A stretch of 64,000 nucleotides of DNA from Rhodobacteraceae bacterium IMCC1335 (GTDB lineage Bacteria > Pseudomonadota > Alphaproteobacteria > Rhodobacterales > Rhodobacteraceae), in NCBI GenBank assembly GCA_039640495.1, contig CP046864.1, positions 2,715,001 to 2,779,000 on the forward strand, read 5' to 3'. The translations under genes and the position numbers were made by a program. Of the stretch, positions 1 through 8,404 are shown one piece after another. The number at the start of each line of letters is the position of its first letter. The first letter of the stretch is position 1. Below the pieces are notes generated by a model. The model had not been told where the DNA came from and made no database searches. It saw only the letters and a program-made list of their open reading frames with translations.

Positions 1-1
1 C

Positions 2-829
2 CCCGATGCAGTGATGCATCTAGCGGCTGAAAGCCATGTGGACCGATCCATCGACGGACCTGCGGATTTTATCGAAACGAATATCAACGGCACCTTTAAC
101 ATGCTTGAGTCTGCGCGCAGTTATTGGCAGGCGCAAGGCCGACCCGATACGTTCCGGTTCCATCACATTAGCACGGATGAGGTGTTTGGATCGCTGGGCC
201 CGACGGGCATGTTTACCGAAGAAACCCCCTATGACCCGCGCAGCCCCTATTCCGCGTCCAAGGCCAGTTCAGACCATCTGGTTCGCGCGTGGCATGAAAC
301 CTACGGCCTGCCGGTGGTGCTAACGAATTGTTCGAACAATTATGGCCCCTATCACTTTCCGGAAAAGCTGATCCCCGTGGTGATCCTGAACGCACTGGCG
401 GGCAAACCGCTGCCCATTTACGGGGACGGCGGGAATATCCGCGATTGGCTGTATGTTGAGGATCACGCAGATGCTCTACTGTTGGTTTTGGCCAAGGGCG
501 CTGTGGGCCGCAGTTATAACATCGGCGGCGAAAACGAACGCACGAACCTAGAGCTGGTTAAAACGCTGTGCAGCATTTTGGATCGCCTGCGCCCACGCGA
601 TGGGGACAGCTATGCCGATTTGATCACCTTTGTCACGGATCGCCCAGGCCACGATGCGCGTTATGCGATTGACCCTGCACGCATTCGCGATGAACTGGGC
701 TGGCGCCCATCCGTGACGGTTGAGGAAGGTTTAGAAAAAACCGTGCAGTGGTATTTGGACAATGAAAACTGGTGGCAGCCCCTGTTGAACCGTACCGGTG
801 TTGGGCAACGCTTGGGCACGAAATCATGA
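2..829 (+). CDS. rfbB: dTDP-glucose 4,6-dehydratase, 5' truncated by window edge
   Basis: RfbB converts dTDP-glucose to dTDP-4-keto-6-deoxyglucose, the second step of dTDP-L-rhamnose synthesis for surface polysaccharide. The reading frame is open from the window edge; the first visible residues ([16 protein letters not shown]) lie well inside the family's NAD-binding extended-SDR fold, so roughly 75 N-terminal residues are missing. The STDEV stretch and the active-site YSASK motif (near nt 250-264) are present. The stop codon overlaps the rfbD start (ATGA), indicating translational coupling in an rfbB-rfbD-rfbA operon. Family assignment is firm. Confidence 0.95.
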   Translation, partial: PDAVMHLAAESHVDRSIDGPADFIETNINGTFNMLESARSYWQAQGRPDTFRFHHISTDEVFGSLGPTGMFTEETPYDPRSPYSASKASSDHLVRAWHETYGLPVVLTNCSNNYGPYHFPEKLIPVVILNALAGKPLPIYGDGGNIRDWLYVEDHADALLLVLAKGAVGRSYNIGGENERTNLELVKTLCSILDRLRPRDGDSYADLITFVTDRPGHDARYAIDPARIRDELGWRPSVTVEEGLEKTVQWYLDNENWWQPLLNRTGVGQRLGTKS

Positions 830-1674
830 TCCTTGTCTTTGGTAAAACCGGGCAAGTGGCGACAGAGTTGCAGCGGCTTGGTAACGTGGTAGCTTTGGGT
901 CGGGATCAGGCAGATTTATCTGATGCGGCGGCCTGTGCTAATACCATTCGCACCTATGCGCCACGGGTTGTGATCAATGCGGCGGCCTATACGGCTGTGG
1001 ATAAGGCCGAGGAAGAAGAGGCCTTGGCCACAATCATCAATGGCGATGCGCCCACAGCAATGGCGCAGGCCTGTGATGAACTGGACATCCCTCTGATCCA
1101 TATCTCAACCGATTATGTGTTTGCGGGAACGGGTGACGCGCCTTGGCAGCCCGATGACCCAACCGCGCCGCAAAATGCCTATGGCCGCAGTAAATTGGCG
1201 GGAGAAATTGGCATTCGCAACAGCGGTACCGTACATGCGATTTTACGCACCTCTTGGGTGGTATCGGCCCATGGGTCGAACTTTGTCAAAACCATGCTGC
1301 GCCTATCGGACACGCGTGATACGCTCAATATCGTGGCGGATCAAATCGGTGGGCCAACACCTTCGCGCGATATTGCAGCGGCTTGTTTGCAGATCGCCGA
1401 ACAGCTGATCGCGGATCCGTCGAAATCTGGCACCTATCATTACAGCGGCGCGCCAGATGTCTCATGGGCTGATTTTGCGCGGGCGATTTTTGAACAGACG
1501 GGCAAGGCAGTAACAGTCACTCCCATTCCAACGACCGACTATCCCACGCCCGCCAAACGCCCGCTGAATTCGCGGATGGAGTGCGGCGCAACAAAACGGG
1601 CATTTGGCATTCCACGCCCCGATTGGCGCGATGGATTGAACATGATATTACAGGAGTTAGAGGGTACAAAATGA
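826..1674 (+). CDS. rfbD: dTDP-4-dehydrorhamnose reductase
   Basis: RfbD reduces dTDP-4-keto-L-rhamnose to dTDP-L-rhamnose. The 282-residue protein begins [12 protein letters not shown], a typical RfbD nucleotide-binding start (G-x-x-G-Q); it has STDYVFAG and the catalytic YGRSK motif near residue 119. I chose the ATG at 826 because it overlaps the rfbB stop and gives the canonical N terminus; a longer in-frame start at 772 would run back into rfbB. Its stop overlaps the rfbA start. No rfbC is visible, so the epimerase must lie elsewhere, possibly upstream. Confidence 0.95.
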   Translation: MILVFGKTGQVATELQRLGNVVALGRDQADLSDAAACANTIRTYAPRVVINAAAYTAVDKAEEEEALATIINGDAPTAMAQACDELDIPLIHISTDYVFAGTGDAPWQPDDPTAPQNAYGRSKLAGEIGIRNSGTVHAILRTSWVVSAHGSNFVKTMLRLSDTRDTLNIVADQIGGPTPSRDIAAACLQIAEQLIADPSKSGTYHYSGAPDVSWADFARAIFEQTGKAVTVTPIPTTDYPTPAKRPLNSRMECGATKRAFGIPRPDWRDGLNMILQELEGTK

Positions 1675-2543
1675 CGCAACGCAAAGGCATTATTCTGGCG
1701 GGCGGATCCGGCACGCGGCTGTATCCGCTTACGATAGCGGTGTCGAAACAACTGTTGCCTATTTATGATAAACCGATGATCTATTACCCGCTGACGGTGT
1801 TGATGTTGGCGGGCATCCGCGAAATTATGATCATCACAACACCCCAAGATCAGGACCAATTCCAACGCCTGTTGGGCGATGGAAGCCAGTGGGGCATTCG
1901 GCTGGAGTACAAAATACAACCCAGCCCAGATGGTCTGGCCCAGGCGTTTATCCTGGCCGAGGATTTCTTGGATGGCGCACCATCGGCCATGGTGTTGGGT
2001 GATAACATATTCTTTGGCCATGGCCTGCCACCGGTTTTGGCGGCAGCGGATGCACAAGAGAATGGCGCGACTGTGTTCGGCTATCACGTGTCAGACCCTG
2101 AACGCTATGGCGTGGTGGATTTTGACGCTGATGGTACGGTGAAGACCATCATTGAAAAACCCGAGGTCCCACCATCAAACTATGCGGTGACGGGGCTGTA
2201 TTTTGTCGATGGATCGGCCCCAGAACGCGCGAGACAGGTCACGCCATCAGCACGTGGGGAATTGGAAATCACATCCTTACTGGAAAGCTATCTAACCGAT
2301 GGCACATTGCGCGTCGAAAAAATGGGCCGCGGCTATGCGTGGTTGGACACAGGCACCCACGCATCCCTACTAGACGCCAGCAACTTCGTCCGCACCCTGA
2401 CCGAACGCCAAGGTCTGCAAGTCGGATCGCCGGATGAAGTGGCCTATCAACTTGATTGGATCAGTAGAGATCAGTTGCGTAAACGTGCAGAGCTGTTTGG
2501 CAAAAATAAGTATGGCCAATATTTATTAGGCTTATGTCGATGA
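1671..2543 (+). CDS. rfbA: glucose-1-phosphate thymidylyltransferase
   Basis: RfbA makes dTDP-glucose from dTTP and glucose-1-phosphate, feeding RfbB. The start at 1671 gives [20 protein letters not shown], with the signature GGSGTRL nucleotide-binding loop near residue 11, then DKPMIYYPL and VLGDNIFFG; about 290 residues is the usual length. It overlaps rfbD by four bases (ATGA) and is the last intact gene of the operon. A galE remnant follows within 20 bases, so the 3' end of the polysaccharide cluster has been rearranged. Confidence 0.95.
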   Translation: MTQRKGIILAGGSGTRLYPLTIAVSKQLLPIYDKPMIYYPLTVLMLAGIREIMIITTPQDQDQFQRLLGDGSQWGIRLEYKIQPSPDGLAQAFILAEDFLDGAPSAMVLGDNIFFGHGLPPVLAAADAQENGATVFGYHVSDPERYGVVDFDADGTVKTIIEKPEVPPSNYAVTGLYFVDGSAPERARQVTPSARGELEITSLLESYLTDGTLRVEKMGRGYAWLDTGTHASLLDASNFVRTLTERQGLQVGSPDEVAYQLDWISRDQLRKRAELFGKNKYGQYLLGLCR

Positions 2544-2561
2544 CAAAAAAATATAGTCGTC

Positions 2562-2717
2562 ACCCATGGTGCGCGCCGCCCTGGGGATTGCACGAAACTT
2601 GTGTCAGGGTCGCTGCGCGCAAAGACAGAATTGGGCTGGTCGGCTGATCGGTCCAACCTGAAACAGATGATCACAGACGCATGGCGCTGGCATCAGACCG
2701 GTGGCTACAAAAAATAG
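2562..2717 (+). pseudogene. galE: UDP-glucose 4-epimerase C-terminal remnant
   Basis: About 51 codons, open to TAG at 2715-2717, match the end of GalE: an RRPGD motif, then ELGWSAD and a terminal DAWRWHQ block. No start codon or NAD-binding half remains. It lies between rfbA and the tRNA-Cys fragment at 2931, at the distal end of whatever element lies to the left (E0). A complete galE that is not identical to this remnant lies at 49955. Confidence 0.8.
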
Positions 2718-2930
2718 CGGCCAGTGAGCTTTACAATAATTGGGGTGTTCGAAACCTTTGTATTTCAAATGTATTTCCTAGAGTATTTGAAATACTCCTC
2801 AGGCACAATCACAGTGTTCAACACACAATTATTGCTTTGGCGTAGCACGCGGTTTTACACGTTTTCATACACACCGAAAATTTGGATAATTTAGCTGTTT
2901 AAAAACAATAATTTGTAGACACTTATTTCA
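2718..2930. promoter_or_regulatory. distal (attR-side) arm of element E0, class A
   Basis: Non-coding stretch leading into the tRNA-Cys fragment. It holds GTGTTCAACAC at 2814-2824 followed by CACACAATTATTGCTTT and ACATACACACC-like repeats. The same order recurs before the fragments at 23835 and (less well) 52928. I infer integrase arm-binding sites. It also contains an 11-bp inverted repeat at 2760-2795. Confidence 0.55.
2760..2795. repeat. 11-bp inverted repeat
   Basis: GTATTTCAAAT at 2760-2770 is the perfect reverse complement of ATTTGAAATAC at 2785-2795, with a 14-base loop. It lacks a following T run, so a terminator is not convincing; a protein-binding dyad is equally possible. Confidence 0.5.
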
Positions 2931-2974
2931 TTGCAAATCCGTGTACACCGGTTCGATTCCGGTACCCGCCTCCA
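2931..2974 (+). other. attachment site: 3' end of tRNA-Cys(GCA), copy 1
   Basis: The 44 bases carry the 3' part of the anticodon arm (TTGCAAATCC, anticodon GCA), variable loop, T arm with a TTCGATT loop, the acceptor strand ACCCGCC, discriminator T and encoded CCA. The upstream half of the tRNA is absent, so this is not a working tRNA. Identical copies at 23835 and 46251, each followed by an integrase gene, make it the core of an integrase attachment site. Confidence 0.93.
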
Positions 2975-3219
2975 ATAAAATCAAGCACTTAGCCGCTTTT
3001 TTCCTCACAATTATCTCATACACAGTCGATACACAGTTTTCTGCGTATGTGTGCGCAGAATCACCGTGTTGAACACAGTGATTGCACTTACCGTGTTTGC
3101 CAGCAATTTGTGCTCGCACGGCACTTTTCTGCTGTTTGCCAGCAAAGATTTTGCGAACTCAGTAATCACAGACGCAAAGTTTCGTTTTCCTTTGAGACTT
3201 TTGATCGTACACTTGGGTT
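2975..3219. promoter_or_regulatory. integrase-proximal arm of element E1, class A
   Basis: Intergenic region between the tRNA fragment and int, nearly identical to 46295-46539. It holds two GATACACAG-like repeats (about 3020-3040), the palindrome GTGTTGAACAC at 3066-3076 and further TTTGCCAGCAA direct repeats. It should contain the integrase promoter and arm-type binding sites; that is inferred from position and repetition only. Confidence 0.6.
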
Positions 3220-4749
3220 ATGAAGGAGACCAAGAGAACCATCAAAGTCAGCGAACACATTCGACTGGATACAAGGCCTGGCAGTGCAAAGTGGCAAGCA
3301 CGGGTTAAACTGGCTGATGGCTCTTGGCATAGATTTTCGACCAAGACAGAAAGCATAGAACGCGCCACAGAAGTCGCGATGAAGTTTTTCTACACATCTG
3401 AAGATCGTCTCAAAAACAACCTGCCGCAAAGCACACGCAAGTTTCGTCGAGTGGCAGAATTTGCACGAGACAGGATGCAAGAAGAACTACGCTCTGGCAG
3501 CGGTCACATCGTCTACAAAGATTACATCACTGCCCTTGATAAGTATCTCATTCCGTTCTTCGGTTCATATGATGTAGCCAATATCAATGCCAAAGCTCTG
3601 GTGGACTTTGGCAAGTGGCGCACAGAACAGCTGGGACGCAAAGCGCATCACAGCACCATCAACACACACAACACGGCATTGAACCGTGTATTAGATGAAG
3701 CGGAACAGCGTGGGTGGATCACACATGCCATTCGACCCAAGCCCATCAATGACGGTATCAAGACCGAAAGCCGTGGCAGTTTTACCAAAGAAGAATACAA
3801 AACTATCTATGAGGCACTGCGGACGTTTCATAAGGCGTCTGACAATCCCAATACTCAGGCCACGCGTGAAGTGCTTAGGAACTACGTGCTGGTTCTTGCC
3901 AACACCGGCATGCGGCATGGAACTGAGGCTTTGAACCTCAAGTGGAAAAACCTGCTGTGGATCAAAGAAGAGGATCAGACCTATCTTGGGCTGTTTGTGG
4001 CAGGCAAGACGGGTCAGCGGCCCCTGATTGCGCGGGATCGCGCTATAAGGCCCCTTGAGCGCCAATTAGAGCTCAATCCCAATCTCAAAGGCAAAACGCT
4101 GGATGAAGTAATTGAAAGCAAATGCGAAGACTATGTATTTGTCACCCGCTATGGCGAGCGGGCAGCGCGGCCCAATCTCTCGCGCAACTTTGAAACGCTG
4201 CTTAAATCTCTCAAAATCGTTTATGGCGCCGATGGTAAAAAGCGAACGCTTTACAGCTGGCGGCATTTCTACGCCACATTAGATCTTCAACGCGGCATCA
4301 GCACCCACGCTCTCAGCAGGCAGATGGGCAACAGCACCGGCGTGTTGGACCGTTTCTACTCAAAGCTGTCGCCATTCATGAACCCAGGACTGCATTCAGG
4401 GCGTGATCAGCAAGAACAGCGTAACGCAGCAAAGACCGCCACAGAGCCGCAGCAAGCGACAACAAAAGCCGAGGGCGACCGAGAGCTGCAAGAAGCGCCA
4501 GTTGCCAATCAAACAGTGCCGGCACAAGCCGCAGGCACTTCAGATCAGCCCGCTGCCCCTAAAACATCAGCGCATGAGAAAGCTTTCGATCTCTTTGATG
4601 TTGGCAAGCTCTCAGAAAAAGCCCTGCTGATTACTGTTGGAGCGGAGCGCAGTGGGTTTGAACTTGCCGAAGACCTACGCTTGCGCACGCTCACAGCTTT
4701 TGAAGACGGACGCCTGTCAGAGGATGCAATGATAAAACTGCTGAGTTAA
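3220..4749 (+). CDS. tyrosine integrase of element E1 (long form, 509 aa)
   Basis: Site-specific tyrosine recombinase expected to integrate and excise the element at tRNA-Cys. An N-terminal arm-binding and core-binding portion (to about residue 180) is followed by the catalytic domain: GMRHGTE near 230 (first Arg), SWRHFYAT near 345 and the nucleophile in DRFYSK near 377. Unlike ordinary integrases it continues with a Q/A/T-rich linker (about 395-445) and a conserved 60-residue acidic/Leu-rich tail. It lies 246 bases downstream of the tRNA fragment and ends four bases into the convergent recombinase gene. The copy at 46540 is over 90% identical except in the linker. Confidence 0.93.
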   Translation: MKETKRTIKVSEHIRLDTRPGSAKWQARVKLADGSWHRFSTKTESIERATEVAMKFFYTSEDRLKNNLPQSTRKFRRVAEFARDRMQEELRSGSGHIVYKDYITALDKYLIPFFGSYDVANINAKALVDFGKWRTEQLGRKAHHSTINTHNTALNRVLDEAEQRGWITHAIRPKPINDGIKTESRGSFTKEEYKTIYEALRTFHKASDNPNTQATREVLRNYVLVLANTGMRHGTEALNLKWKNLLWIKEEDQTYLGLFVAGKTGQRPLIARDRAIRPLERQLELNPNLKGKTLDEVIESKCEDYVFVTRYGERAARPNLSRNFETLLKSLKIVYGADGKKRTLYSWRHFYATLDLQRGISTHALSRQMGNSTGVLDRFYSKLSPFMNPGLHSGRDQQEQRNAAKTATEPQQATTKAEGDRELQEAPVANQTVPAQAAGTSDQPAAPKTSAHEKAFDLFDVGKLSEKALLITVGAERSGFELAEDLRLRTLTAFEDGRLSEDAMIKLLS

Positions 4750-5312
4750 AGCAGCTCCACCGCCTCTTTCATCTGGTCTGCGTTTACATCGATATATCTT
4801 TGTGTGGTGGAGATATGAGAATGCCCCGCAAGTGCAGCCAGCAAGCGCACACCCACTCCCTTGTTTGCCAATCTGGTAATATAGGTTCTGCGACCTGAAT
4901 GGCTTGAGGCATCTTTAAAGCCGCAGTTTTTCAAAATGTCCAAAAACAGCTGACACATTGTGTTTGGTGAGAAGTGCCCGCCTTTTTGGCTCTCAAACAA
5001 AGGACGCTCTAAATTGCTAAAGTTTTTATCCAGGCCATAGTCGTCCAATGCTTTTGCGAGACGTTTGTTGATAAACACGCTGCGCCGCTGCCCACCCTTG
5101 GTTTGGTCGCTCTCAAGCGTAAACTGTTCACGCACTCGACCGTCGGCGTCAAACACGTCCCCCAACTTGAGCGCTGCAATTTCTTTAGCACGAAGCCCGG
5201 CAAAAAAGCTCACCATAAAAATTGCCGTGTCACGATTGGCGTGTCGTCTTGTGCGACAGTAGTGCAGAACTTTGCGAAACTGGGCTTCATTCAGTGTCTG
5301 TGCATGTCTCAT
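4746..5312 (-). CDS. minimal tyrosine recombinase (188 aa), E1
   Basis: A catalytic-domain-only tyrosine recombinase, the size of FimB/FimE-type enzymes and lacking an N-terminal SAM-like core-binding domain. All catalytic residues are visible: Arg41 (GLRAKE), Lys72 (QTKGG), His138/Arg141 (HSGRR), His164 (GHSHI) and Tyr173 (QRYID). It converges on int with a four-base overlap, so the two enzymes form a fixed unit in E1. Its upstream region is a dyad-rich block shared with E3. A second role, such as excision, cargo exchange or DNA inversion, is inference; no inverted segment was seen. Confidence 0.9.
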   Translation of the reverse strand: MRHAQTLNEAQFRKVLHYCRTRRHANRDTAIFMVSFFAGLRAKEIAALKLGDVFDADGRVREQFTLESDQTKGGQRRSVFINKRLAKALDDYGLDKNFSNLERPLFESQKGGHFSPNTMCQLFLDILKNCGFKDASSHSGRRTYITRLANKGVGVRLLAALAGHSHISTTQRYIDVNADQMKEAVELL

Positions 5313-5628
5313 GGCGTAATACCCTCAAATCTCATCTTCTCGCTATAAACACTATAAAGTCTGAGGTTTGGGTTGGGCGACCGGTTTCTGTCCCTCAAAT
5401 TACTTTATTTTAAAAGGCCAATTCGGCCAAAATCTCATGTTTTGTTTGGATTAAATACAAATCGTGAGATTTGATTTTGACGCAACTTGAGGCGCCGCTG
5501 CATACATCAATAAAATCAAAAACTTACGCGATAATCTCATGAAATATAGATAACATGAGATTATGGACGCTGTCGTCCAGCTCATCCGGGCACCCACACA
5601 GCATTGAACTTATGTTCAAATAATCATA
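5313..5628. promoter_or_regulatory. conserved dyad-rich control region upstream of the minimal recombinase, E1
   Basis: This non-coding block is conserved with 49517-49830 although the DNA beyond it differs completely. It contains GCTATAAACACTATAAAGTC near the recombinase start (related sequence in E2), a GGCC-AATTC-GGCC hairpin, the loose dyad AAAATCTCAT (5429) / CGTGAGATTT (5463), and a perfect dyad TAATCTCATG / CATGAGATTA at 5532-5563. Then comes a GGACG-CTGT-CGTCC hairpin. It should contain the recombinase promoter; recombinase sites or an origin are possible. Confidence 0.65.
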
Positions 5629-5657
5629 GATGGCACAGGATACTTAAGGTTAAAATA

Positions 5658-6008
5658 ATGAGGCCCCAAATGCAGAAGCTTCGCAAAGCAGTTTTCCCCG
5701 TCGCAGGGTTTGGTACAAGGTTTTTGCCCGCGACCAAAGCCATGCCCAAAGAGCTACTGCCTATCGTGGACAAACCTCTGATCCAGTATGCGGCTGAGGA
5801 AGCGATTGCTGCGGGCATTGATACGCTTATTCTGCGCAATCAACCCGCAGGAGCGGGTGGGGAAATCCAACTGGCAGATGCCATCAACACACAGGCCGCG
5901 AAAGATGCAGTGGAAGCCGTCACGCTCAATGGACGCCGCTTTGATTGTGGTAGTGTACAGGGTTATTTGGATGCCATCATGCATGTGGCTGATCGTAGAA
6001 CGCGCTGA
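5658..6008 (+). pseudogene. galU: UTP-glucose-1-phosphate uridylyltransferase with large internal deletion
   Basis: The frame stays open for about 116 codons but joins two separated parts of GalU. The N terminus ([31 protein letters not shown]) is joined directly to the distal [12 protein letters not shown] and GRRFDCGS segments, losing roughly half the enzyme, including much of the sugar-binding core. It starts just after the conserved control region, so it is the first cargo gene of E1. It cannot encode a working UDP-glucose pyrophosphorylase. Confidence 0.85.
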
Positions 6009-6724
6009 TCATTTAGTCAGAGCTGTTCCAACCCTATAGTATTTGTCATCTATCAAGCTCAGCTTCGCCGAGCTGACTATCGCTGTTTGTTCATTCGCTT
6101 GCGCTCAATCACAAACCGCTTCAGTCATGTATTTCAAACTTAATAAGCTCAAACAGCTTTTGTGATTGTTAATTTATATAAGTGGGATCTCATCCAGATT
6201 GTGTAGTCATACCAAGGCTTACTGCGGCCTTGGTATGACGATGACCTCATCCGAGTTGCTACCGTCTGTCATGAGCACAACCTTGTTACAGGAAGCTGGG
6301 GTTACTCTGTCAGCTTTACGCGCTACCTTTTCAGCAACGCACCCTAGTGCATCCAAAGCCATGACAAACCGTGGACACGGGCGTGGGGTTCTCATTTGAG
6401 CCTTGTATTCCCACTCCTGCCGTTTTCTTGCTTGGGCGCTATACGACAAAAAGCGCCAGTTGTTTTATTAGCAGCTCGGCATAAACTGCTGGGCGTCCCT
6501 AACATCCACCGCCACAGCGTGACCTGTGTTCGGATCTTCCTGGGGCATCTTCCAATGCATAGAGCCTGTTACCGATATGTGTGAGGCATGTTCAACTATT
6601 CCATCCTACACGTTTATTTATCACGAGACGCAGAAAACCGGCTCAAATGCGGTAAATTGTATCAAATCAGTGATATGAGGGCGAATTCAATCATGTTATA
6701 ATTTTTTAGTTTTGAGAGGTACAT
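6009..6724. other. non-coding stretch with strong hairpin
   Basis: No convincing gene on either strand. A perfect 13-bp stem, GTCATACCAAGGC at 6206-6218 and its complement at 6227-6239 with an 8-base loop, is the clearest structure. Short AT-rich and CAAACAGC-type repeats precede it. A minus-strand open stretch at about 6475-6590 (HWKMPQEDPNTGHAV) lacks a good start and could be a gene remnant. An ATAAATAA motif on the minus strand lies near 6612. Confidence 0.5.
6206..6239. repeat. perfect 13-bp hairpin
   Basis: GTCATACCAAGGC and GCCTTGGTATGAC flank an 8-base loop. There is no T tract after it on the plus strand. The first 11 bases (AGTCATACCAA) recur in a weaker hairpin of E2 at about 43275-43307, so the structure is a conserved feature of these elements rather than a random palindrome. 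Confidence 0.6.
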
Positions 6725-6928
6725 ATGACCAGCCAACTGTCAAAGCGGGTTACTATTGATATAGAGCCCGATCTTTACAAAAAATTAACGTTAAAGGCAG
6801 CGCAAGATGATTGTTCAGTTTCAGATATTGTCCATGAAGCTGTGTATCTGCTTTTGGCTGAAGATGCTGAAGATATCGCGGATTTTGACGCTCGGAGGGA
6901 TGAACCTTCAACGGATATTGAGTTGTAA
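6725..6928 (+). CDS. ribbon-helix-helix antitoxin-like protein (orphan)
   Basis: A 67-residue protein with an N-terminal beta strand (KRVTIDIEPDLYKKL) and two helices, typical of CopG/Arc-type antitoxins; the tail is acidic. An AGAGG ribosome site precedes the ATG. No toxin gene follows: the next gene, 14 bases downstream, is convergent and unrelated. It may be a solitary antitoxin or regulator left after loss of its RelE/ParE-type partner. Family assignment rests on fold pattern only. Confidence 0.65.
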   Translation: MTSQLSKRVTIDIEPDLYKKLTLKAAQDDCSVSDIVHEAVYLLLAEDAEDIADFDARRDEPSTDIEL

Positions 6929-6941
6929 TCTTCCTTAATTA

Positions 6942-7673
6942 CTAACCAGAAATATCTGCAAACAGATCACCATAACGCTTTTTGAATAAGCGCAGCGCTG
7001 GATCAAATGATCCACTGAGTTCACAAAGCGTAAACACATGTGCATCTGCAATGCCCTTGTTTTGCAGCGCATTGTCGAGAATACTGGGCAGTCGTTTTTG
7101 GATATTTTCCATTTGCTCGCGGTTATAGTGCTGTTGTGAGAGAAACCTCGCAAACTTGAGCCATGGCATAACAGGGTCTAGGTCTTGTACAATTTGCGCA
7201 TAAGAATGCCGCAACATCGTATCTGTCATGCCATCAACAGTAAAATTATCAAATCCCGTTGTTAAAAAACAGACTAAGAGACCATCGTATACCATCTCAA
7301 ATTCTAGATCTGAATGTCCTGTGAGCGCGTAATCAACTTGGTCCATGAGGCTGCTTGAGAACTGCGCACGCAAGATGTTTTCAATCTGACTAGGTAGATG
7401 AATGCGCACCCCGACACGCGCCACATAATGGTCATATTCTTTATGCTTTAAATATGCGGCTTCAATGGGAACGAGATCGCAATCAAATTGAAAATGCTGA
7501 GGCGTTGGTGCGACTTCATAGCCTAGAATTTGGCTCTCTTCTTGATCAGATAAAGATGCAATCTGGTTAAGATCAGTGTGGATACCAATTTCAGTATCAC
7601 ACAGACCTGCTAAGCATTGCACGATTTCTACAATGCAAGCCTCAAAAGCCTTTCTGTCTGAATTATGTTCCAT
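6942..7673 (-). CDS. unknown protein, last gene of the clamp-loader-like operon
   Basis: A 243-residue soluble protein of unknown function, no recognised motif, acidic N-terminal half. Its ATG overlaps the stop of the preceding gene (TGATG), so it is translationally coupled to it; this decides the start at 7673. It is the fourth and last gene of a minus-strand operon (9963 to 6942) that includes an RFC-like ATPase. A role as partner or effector of that ATPase is inferred from coupling only. Confidence 0.75.
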   Translation of the reverse strand: MEHNSDRKAFEACIVEIVQCLAGLCDTEIGIHTDLNQIASLSDQEESQILGYEVAPTPQHFQFDCDLVPIEAAYLKHKEYDHYVARVGVRIHLPSQIENILRAQFSSSLMDQVDYALTGHSDLEFEMVYDGLLVCFLTTGFDNFTVDGMTDTMLRHSYAQIVQDLDPVMPWLKFARFLSQQHYNREQMENIQKRLPSILDNALQNKGIADAHVFTLCELSGSFDPALRLFKKRYGDLFADISG

Positions 7674-8404
7674 CACGCGTTCAGCTTTGCTTCACAAAGA
7701 CACCGAATAATATCGCGCTTTACCGGATACTGAAACTTGAAGAGCTTTTTGTAAAACGCCAGTGCTTCCCCATTCTTACGCCTACCATACTCTGGCTGTT
7801 TGGCATACCTGAGCTCGCTTTTATAGAGCTTCAGAAACTCTGCATGATATTCGTCGCGCAACTCATGCAATAGATTGTAGTCCGGCTTCAGTTCTAAAAG
7901 TTGATCAATAAAGCACAGGTTTTGTGCCCATTCCTTATAGCGGTCAGTGATACTGTCGGGCAATGCGAGCATCAGCATGAGTGCACGTTTGCTACCCGTA
8001 TCTTGCACTCCTTTTGGCAAAGTAAGTTTTTCATGTGGAAGTACGGGTGTGAAGCCGGCTTCAATTTGGCGCAATTTTACATGAATTAAATTGCTCTTTT
8101 GATTGCTGGGGAATTTATACCCCCAGAAGCGATTGTAATGCCTTCGCACGGCTGGGTGTCCAGGGGAAGGATTTCTAGAGTATCCGTCTAATAGGAAGTT
8201 GTGATGGAGACTCGACTCGAGAGCTAGATTTTCCTGCTCATTTTTGTGCATTAATAAACCGCGCACACGATCAAAAACGTCAGTGTGTCGTAGTGCGCGA
8301 ACCTTTACATCAAATCCACACTGATCGAGAAACCATAAGAAATCAGTTTGTTCAGGCGACATCTCCAGCTCGTAGAGACCTTTTTCGTCAAATAAATCTT
8401 TCAT
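7673..8404 (-). CDS. unknown protein coupled to the RFC-like ATPase
   Basis: A 243-residue protein starting MKDLFDEKG at 8404, preceded by a GGGAGGG ribosome site and sharing a TGATG overlap with the ATPase stop; this decides against a longer start at 8464. Rich in charged and aromatic residues and mostly alpha-helical by appearance (for example YKEWAQNLCFIDQLLELKPDY), with no signal peptide or membrane segment. Not recognised. The tight coupling on both sides points to a multiprotein complex made in fixed ratios. Confidence 0.75.
   Translation of the reverse strand: MKDLFDEKGLYELEMSPEQTDFLWFLDQCGFDVKVRALRHTDVFDRVRGLLMHKNEQENLALESSLHHNFLLDGYSRNPSPGHPAVRRHYNRFWGYKFPSNQKSNLIHVKLRQIEAGFTPVLPHEKLTLPKGVQDTGSKRALMLMLALPDSITDRYKEWAQNLCFIDQLLELKPDYNLLHELRDEYHAEFLKLYKSELRYAKQPEYGRRKNGEALAFYKKLFKFQYPVKRDIIRCLCEAKLNA

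Noticed and set aside
2931-2974. A functional tRNA-Cys gene at any of the four repeats
   Set aside because: Only the part from the anticodon loop onward is present; the acceptor 5' strand and D arm (should begin GGCGGGT) are missing upstream of every copy.
5658-6008. A short functional uridylyltransferase
   Set aside because: The middle of the protein, including substrate-binding segments, is absent; the fused ends cannot form the GalU fold.
6219-6449. Minus-strand open frame of 76 codons
   Set aside because: No ribosome site, composition unlike a folded protein, and it spans the strong hairpin.
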